From Clostridia bacterium (lineage in GTDB: Bacteria > Bacillota_A > Clostridia > Christensenellales > Borkfalkiaceae), in assembly GCA_017456945.1 (NCBI GenBank), contig JAFTIK010000031.1, positions 1-10,577 on the forward strand: a stretch of DNA of 10,577 bases. Direction: 5' to 3'. The stretch's first letter is position 1. The number at the start of each line of letters is the position of its first letter. The notes under the pieces were generated by a model. It did no database searches. It had not been told where the DNA came from and saw only the letters and a list, made by a program, of their open reading frames with translations. The position numbers and the translations under genes are program-made. This document shows positions 8,001-10,577 of this stretch, in pieces.

Positions 8001-8284
8001 TAGATGGCGATCAAGCTACCGTTAAGTACACCGACGAAAACGGTTTGGGTGAAAGTTGGTTTGGTTTGAAAGGCGTTACTAGTGCTACCGTAGAAGAAAA
8101 TATTCTTACCGTTACTGCGGAAATTGAAGTTGGCGCAAAGGCTGCTGATTTGGTTGCTGACGGCAACGCTCCCGTAATCGTAAGAAATTCTACTAACGTT
8201 AGCGCTTACAAGCCTGCTACTATTGATGCTAGAAGCGTTCAAGACGGCGTTCTTACTATAACCTTTAGAGTTAAACTCGCTTAA
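5042..8284 (+). CDS. Large secreted modular protein with a duplicated module of about 360 residues
   Basis: This is a 1080-residue protein of no named family that I recognise. Residues 1-36 form a Sec signal peptide with a likely signal peptidase I site after APAIA (before Glu37); there is no lipobox. Residues 41-405 and 406-767 are two diverged copies of one unit: VTNLED, GMFTT/GKFTT, YNVNDYAGN/YNANDYDGN, NYEK, LTITYGAYD/MTITYGMYD, FGGINEPL/FGGANAPL, then an Ig-like end with DYYGN/EYYGN. The first part of each unit looks like a concanavalin/laminin-G-like beta sandwich (inferred). Residues about 768-829 look InlB-like (FLAYKVGDTLYKQGEKVTL). Residues about 835-980 form the domain seen in many clostridial surface proteins (GGLRFTAKI, then NYHNYNREYAGR). 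A beta-rich end runs from about 981. No catalytic site, LPXTG or SLH motif is visible. A carbohydrate-binding or matrix role is a guess. Alanine is mostly GCT, unlike upstream genes. Confidence 0.85.
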   Translation: MKTFSKKLTAIVMLAILSFSAFIIGFATLYRAPAIAESKPFTVTNLEDLIDAPTDIYWRLNRSNMYDVVNSKATPLYDNTKTFYSGNRQNGNLDELNTYYVSDNVMGGYYQVNWGMFTTAGSESQSQEFSYPVYGKGSGANGAYAETKSFQYNVNDYAGNLSFFSTESVENTVWFVNTNTNTPKVDRNRVVSFRVNYEKPMHLIARSKDIASAVYGQDMKGYCIVLSGSAASVYTSSSKGTLLTTYNFTNLAKGDDLTITYGAYDVYDTDGTTVTGTNVYLDIYNNTKQAYVVENKTYEGAADANSNAANYMGVVIMYQSYGWLNSTKEAVSFGGINEPLLASYNTELTVKVDVNKQKTLADIDLPAGYSFKNSSQETANGVKVYDGVISFDYYGNATKDCKITVIGVTNLEDITDDASDIFLSMESIPYLDNTPNKLHTQDVDGVDVVWGKFTTKGDGSTTTVTYPKVAGDGYLYGDYTMTTNEDGTLSSTIPYNANDYDGNVSVFTAQKANRSSAINFDVNDANTILSFKMNYEKNRRVLIYARADKSDTTMLRSASQPIYYIYLDYSAISLYFKGASISGTSRKFADLLSVAKVKYPDAGLTELLTDGEVMTITYGMYDIVEGAETKTYFYFNVVNEDGYVVIDENYDVTAQEKTVNTARENNFMGVQTMLGGGPYYQSSLLPITFGGANAPLFVNATVEGGLPGQKGSDIISILPEGYVLTDEAMNTTLAVGENTLSAVWTGEYYGNDSATSPATLTVIVEGVQVTIKDMNGGEISSQTAGGEFVLPTLERAKTFLAYKVGDTLYKQGEKVTLTGDTIVTLYEIDMKVEEKVSVRLANSENGFGGLRFTAKILTSDLTVLTAAGFEVATAIVPLDLIEDASMVRYGELSDTEIVEDYTVAYFTITDLNYHNYNREYAGRVAVKVGSEYVYSATVSESAYTAALAAYGEDTAALINTGEGLYSAANLAILEEYVFGVIDLTYTVDGDQATVKYTDENGLGESWFGLKGVTSATVEENILTVTAEIEVGAKAADLVADGNAPVIVRNSTNVSAYKPATIDARSVQDGVLTITFRVKLA
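5162..6256 (+). repeat. Module copy A within the 1080-residue protein
   Basis: It encodes residues 41-405: an N-terminal VTNLED motif, a beta-rich part of about 300 residues and an Ig-like end of about 50 residues. It aligns along its length with copy B. A 19-base stretch at 5167-5185 is identical to 6262-6280 in copy B; elsewhere the DNA has diverged, so the duplication is old. Confidence 0.75.
6257..7342 (+). repeat. Module copy B within the 1080-residue protein
   Basis: It encodes residues 406-767 and follows copy A directly. Shared marks in the same order as copy A are VTNLED, GKFTT, YNANDYDGN, NYEK, MTITYGMYD, NFMGV, FGGANAPL and EYYGN. Copy B has a longer Ig-like end (about 711-767) and lacks the long Asn/Thr-rich stretch of copy A (about 170-184). 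Confidence 0.75.
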
Positions 8285-8296
8285 GGGGGTGCGAAT

Positions 8297-8425
8297 ATGA
8301 AAAAGTTTTATTCAGCACCTGAAATTGAAAAAATTCTTTTAGAAAAAGGTGACGTTCTTTCTAATAGCGTTGGCGCGTTCATTTCTGACGACGACGTTTG
8401 GGGAGAAAACACTCGTTTGTGGTAA
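8297..8425 (+). CDS. 42-residue peptide of the short 'MKK-x-PEIE' type, function unknown
   Basis: ATG at 8297 follows GGGGGTG (8285-8291) with 5 bases spacing, 12 bases after the stop of the 1080-residue protein gene, and ends at TAA 8423-8425. The peptide begins MKKFYSAPEIEKILLEKGDV and ends with an acidic stretch and DDDVWGENTRLW. From memory, short peptides with an MKK(Y/F)-x(2,3)-PEIE/PEVE start and a later 'D-V-L/I' occur often in Clostridia genomes, mostly as hypothetical proteins. Some RiPP precursors have a similar leader-plus-tail shape. There is no signal peptide, no membrane segment, and no Cys or Gly-Gly cleavage site; the tail has Trp35, Trp42, Ser30 and Thr39. No modifying enzyme or exporter lies within the window, so a RiPP role is speculative. 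A terminator follows at once, making this the last gene of its transcript. It is shorter than usual gene-calling limits but has a good start signal. Confidence 0.7.
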   Translation: MKKFYSAPEIEKILLEKGDVLSNSVGAFISDDDVWGENTRLW

Positions 8426-8431
8426 TTTTTG

Positions 8432-8471
8432 TTTGGGCGGAGCGGTTGCTCCGCTCCGCCTGAAATTTTTT
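8432..8471 (+). terminator. Rho-independent terminator
   Basis: GGCGGAGCGG (8436-8445) pairs perfectly with CCGCTCCGCC (8451-8460) across a 5-base loop. The stem can be lengthened by TTTG (8432-8435) with TGAA (8461-8464), using two G-U pairs. A run of six T (8466-8471) follows. It should end the transcript carrying the 1080-residue protein and the 42-residue peptide. Confidence 0.85.
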
Positions 8472-8477
8472 AGGAGG
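8472..8477 (+). promoter_or_regulatory. Shine-Dalgarno directly after the terminator T-tract
   Basis: AGGAGG follows the terminator T-run without a gap. It lies 10 bases before the ATG at 8488 and 13 before a second ATG at 8491, so the first is the better start. No promoter fits between terminator and start, so this gene depends on read-through or on a promoter inside upstream sequence. Confidence 0.75.
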
Positions 8478-8487
8478 AAAAATTTTT

Positions 8488-9015
8488 ATGATGAAAAAAA
8501 TCGTTGCTCTACTTTTAGTTGCTTTGTTGCCCGTTTTTGCGCTTATGGGTTGTAACAAAGAACAAGGCAAAACTACTTACACTATAACCTTTATTCAAGA
8601 AGGTCAAACTAATATTGTTAAAACGGTGGAAAAAGGTCAAAATCTTACGGATATTCCCACGCCCGTTTCCGTCGTTGGGCACGACGTCGTTTGGAACGTA
8701 ACCGATTTTTCCAACGTTAAAAGCAATTTAACCGTTAACGCGGTTGCTACCCCTAAAACCTTTTATATCTACTACACGATTGCAGAAGTATCTGAAGATA
8801 ACGGTATAGTTTTGGAAAAGACTTCGCAAGCGGTTATCTACGGCGATAGTTTCACGCTCATCTCTGCAAGTTACGTTAAAGAAGGGGTAACTTACGCGCT
8901 CGTTAGTTGGCTTAACGACGGGGAAACGTTTACTGGTGGCGTTTGGACGTACGAAGAAGATATCACGCTCGTTACGGGTGGCTTTAGACCTACTACCGAT
9001 CAAGAGTGGTCGTAA
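8488..9015 (+). CDS. Small lipoprotein with InlB-like repeats
   Basis: This is a 175-residue lipoprotein. The signal peptide is residues 1-21, with lipobox ALMGC and predicted lipidated Cys22. Residues about 30-88 look like an InlB B-repeat (Listeria-Bacteroides type): YTITFIQEGQ, VEKGQNLTDIPTP, then a closing strand LTVNAVAT. Residues about 91-164 may be a second, less regular copy (TFYIYYTIAEV, YALVSWLNDGETFTGGVWT, ITLVTG). The end is short and polar (RPTTDQEWS), with no anchor motif. InlB-type repeats are structural or binding modules on cell surfaces, and no enzyme motif is visible. The gene stands between a terminator and the hydrolase gene, which begins 29 bases after its stop. An alternative start at the second Met would shorten it by one residue only. 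Confidence 0.85.
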   Translation: MMKKIVALLLVALLPVFALMGCNKEQGKTTYTITFIQEGQTNIVKTVEKGQNLTDIPTPVSVVGHDVVWNVTDFSNVKSNLTVNAVATPKTFYIYYTIAEVSEDNGIVLEKTSQAVIYGDSFTLISASYVKEGVTYALVSWLNDGETFTGGVWTYEEDITLVTGGFRPTTDQEWS

Positions 9016-9044
9016 TAAATTTGTAATTTTTCGAGGCTTATATT

Positions 9045-10103
9045 ATGGATAAACAAATTTCAACTGAAAAAATTCAAATCCAAGGGGATTTGTGTCATAA
9101 ACTTCTCGGCGAAAAAATTAAGGGCAAACTTCGTTATAACGACGGCGTTAATTACCCCGAATGGAAAAACCAAATTAAAGATAAACTTTTCGAGTTGTTG
9201 GGTATGGAAGAAATTGCCACCAACGCTTGCGAACTTAAACTCGTCGTTGAAGAAGATAAGATTGTAGATGACTACCGTCAAATCCGTTTCGTTTTTGAAA
9301 GTGAAGTGGGCGCGTTCGTTCCGTGCTACCTTTTAATCCCTAACACGGGCAAGAAAAAATACCCCGTTGCTATTACTTTGCAAGGGCACGCGTCGGGTTT
9401 TCACAACTCTATCGGTGTTGCTAAATTCCCCGGCGACGAAGGGTATATTACTCGTGGCGATTTCGGCAGACAGGCTACCAAACACGGTTACGCCGCGCTC
9501 TGCATTGAACAACGCGCTATGGGCGAAAGGGTTACCACAAGGCATAAGTTCGAGCCTATGATGTGTACTTTCCCTGCTATGACGGCTCTTTTGGTTGGCA
9601 GAACTATTCTCGGCGAACGCATTTGGGACGTAAGTCGCGCGCTCGATTTGATTCCGCAGTTCGATATGCTCGATACCGATAAAGTTTTAATCACGGGGAA
9701 CTCGGGTGGTGGTACTATGTCTTTCTACGCCGCTTGTATGGATGAAAGAATTAAGATTTCCGCGCCTAGTTGCGCGTTCTGTTCTTACCAAGCGTCCTTG
9801 CTTGAAATCTTCCATTGTCCTTGTAACTTTATTCCTAACGCTTACAAGTGGTTTGAAATGCAAGATTTGGCTTGCTTAATCGCGCCTAGAAACCTTATTG
9901 TTATCGCGGGCGAATACGATAGCATATTCCCGATTGCGGGCGTTAAAGAAGGTATGAAGACGGTTGAAGCCGTGTTCGCAAAAGAAAACGTTCCCGATAA
10001 CTGTCAACTAGTGGTAACGCCCAAGGCGCACTGGTGGTGTCAAGATTTGGTTTGGCCGGCTATTAACCAAGTGGCTAACAAACTCGGTTGGTTTAACGAA
10101 TAG
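9045..10103 (+). CDS. Alpha/beta hydrolase, acetyl-xylan-esterase / dienelactone-hydrolase type
   Basis: This is a 352-residue protein without a signal peptide or membrane segment, so it is probably cytoplasmic. It has the alpha/beta hydrolase order: VAITLQGHASGF (108-119, the oxyanion-side His-Gly type loop), YAALCIEQRAMGER (149-162), nucleophile elbow GNSGGG with Ser220, GEYDSIFP with Asp292 as the likely acid, and KAHWW with His329 as the likely base. The overall pattern (GDFGRQATKHGYA, then RALDLIPQFDMLDTDKV) is close to the Abhydrolase_7 / acetyl-xylan-esterase-like group. The RGQ and GGSQGG motifs of classical CE7 enzymes are not exact here. The likely reaction is removal of acetyl or other acyl groups from sugars; the substrate is unknown. 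GAGG at 9033-9036 lies 8 bases before the ATG. The next gene, a GH20-type enzyme, starts 9 bases after the stop, supporting a shared sugar pathway. Confidence 0.85.
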   Translation: MDKQISTEKIQIQGDLCHKLLGEKIKGKLRYNDGVNYPEWKNQIKDKLFELLGMEEIATNACELKLVVEEDKIVDDYRQIRFVFESEVGAFVPCYLLIPNTGKKKYPVAITLQGHASGFHNSIGVAKFPGDEGYITRGDFGRQATKHGYAALCIEQRAMGERVTTRHKFEPMMCTFPAMTALLVGRTILGERIWDVSRALDLIPQFDMLDTDKVLITGNSGGGTMSFYAACMDERIKISAPSCAFCSYQASLLEIFHCPCNFIPNAYKWFEMQDLACLIAPRNLIVIAGEYDSIFPIAGVKEGMKTVEAVFAKENVPDNCQLVVTPKAHWWCQDLVWPAINQVANKLGWFNE

Positions 10104-10111
10104 GTGTTCTT

Positions 10112-10577
10112 ATGGCAGAGTTTAAAAGATTTGGCGTAATGCTTGATATGTCTAGAAACGCAGTTATGCGCGTTGACCAAGTCAAGCGTATGATTACTTT
10201 GATTAAGAAAATGGGCTATAACGCGCTCGGGCTTTATATTGAAGATACTTACGAGATCGAAGGCGAGCCTTACTTTGGCTATTTGCGTGGTAGATACACG
10301 GTTAAGGAAATTAAGGAAATCGACGAGTTTGCGCTCGCTAACGGGGTGGAACTTATTCCGCATATTCAAACGCTTGCGCATTTAAACCACTTAACTAGAC
10401 ACCGCGTTTACTCTGACGTTTTCGATATGGATAACGTGCTTTTAATCGACGAGCCCAAGACTTACGAACTTATCGATAAGATGTTTAAAACGCTTTCGGA
10501 AGGCTTTTCGTCGCGCGTGGTTAATATCGGTATGGATGAAGCGTTCGGCGTCGGTAGGGGCAAATATCTCGATAAGC
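10112..10577 (+). CDS. GH20-type beta-N-acetylhexosaminidase-like enzyme (partial, 3' end outside window)
   Basis: The first 155 residues of an enzyme that runs off the window. It starts at ATG 10112, with AGGTG (10102-10106, overlapping the stop of the hydrolase gene) 5 bases upstream. The order is that of a family-20 barrel: FGVMLDMSRNAVMRVDQVKR (7-26, strand 1 and the helix after it), MGYNALGLYIEDTYEI (34-49), PYFGYLRGRYT (53-63), ELIPHIQTLAHL (80-91), then NIGMDEAFGVGRGKYLD (138-154). In GH20 enzymes an Asp-Glu pair serves catalysis: Glu as general acid, Asp to orient the substrate's 2-acetamido group. Here these are Asp142 and Glu143. The family removes terminal GlcNAc or GalNAc. There is no signal peptide and no GH20b-type N-terminal domain, so it looks like a short cytoplasmic form that acts on imported fragments. 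It probably shares a transcript with the hydrolase. Confidence 0.85.
   Translation, partial: MAEFKRFGVMLDMSRNAVMRVDQVKRMITLIKKMGYNALGLYIEDTYEIEGEPYFGYLRGRYTVKEIKEIDEFALANGVELIPHIQTLAHLNHLTRHRVYSDVFDMDNVLLIDEPKTYELIDKMFKTLSEGFSSRVVNIGMDEAFGVGRGKYLDK

Noticed and set aside
8240..8284. Sortase or S-layer anchor at the end of the 1080-residue protein
   Set aside because: The C-terminus ends in a plain beta strand with no LPXTG, no hydrophobic tail and no SLH-like motif.
8349..8555. 68-codon open frame on the + strand
   Set aside because: It crosses the 42-residue peptide gene, the terminator and the next lipoprotein start in another frame, and has no Shine-Dalgarno. The translation is driven by the hairpin composition.
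10040..10381. 113-codon open frame on the - strand at the hydrolase/GH20 junction
   Set aside because: Both + strand genes here have clear family motifs and starts, and the - frame has no recognisable content.
1..10577. CRISPR array, transposon ends, tRNA or rRNA genes
   Set aside because: No regularly spaced direct repeats, transposase fragments, terminal inverted repeats, cloverleaf patterns or rRNA signatures were seen on either strand.

Overview
The window reads like part of a surface and glycan-handling locus from an uncultured, gut-type Clostridia/Bacillota bacterium (possibly the Christensenellales side). This assignment is an inference. It rests on lipoprotein and Sec signal peptides of Gram-positive style, strong AGGAGG-type ribosome binding sites, moderate GC content, many Ig-like and InlB-like modules, and family-level recognition of the enzymes. 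All recognisable genes are on the + strand and nearly back to back.

Region 1 (1-4847) holds the tail of an Ig-like surface protein, then three lipoproteins. The first is a 661-residue DUF4838-type protein that resembles a glycosidase. The second is a 202-residue Ig-like lipoprotein whose start overlaps the end of the first. The third is a 669-residue lipoprotein with Ig-like domains followed by a GLUG/beta-helix-like part. Stop codons run into the next Shine-Dalgarno, so the set looks like one translationally coupled operon.

Region 2 (4848-5041) is a 194-base non-coding leader packed with inverted repeats, including a 15-bp hairpin without a U-tract. It precedes a 1080-residue secreted protein (5042-8284) built from two diverged copies of a module of about 360 residues, an InlB-like repeat and two C-terminal beta-rich domains. 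Codon choice changes clearly in this gene. A 42-residue peptide gene (8297-8425) follows, then a good rho-independent terminator (8432-8471) whose T-tract touches the next ribosome binding site.

Region 3 (8488-10577) holds a small lipoprotein with InlB-like repeats, a cytoplasmic alpha/beta hydrolase (acetyl-xylan-esterase/dienelactone-hydrolase type) with a visible Ser-Asp-His triad, and the first 155 residues of a family-20-type glycoside hydrolase with a visible Asp-Glu pair.

A reasonable reading is that lipid-anchored and secreted proteins bind or trim an outside glycan, and that the two leaderless enzymes deacylate and cleave imported amino-sugar fragments. No transporter, sortase, CRISPR array, transposase, tRNA or rRNA gene is visible. 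The least explained items are the 42-residue peptide, the structured leader and the duplicated module of the 1080-residue protein.
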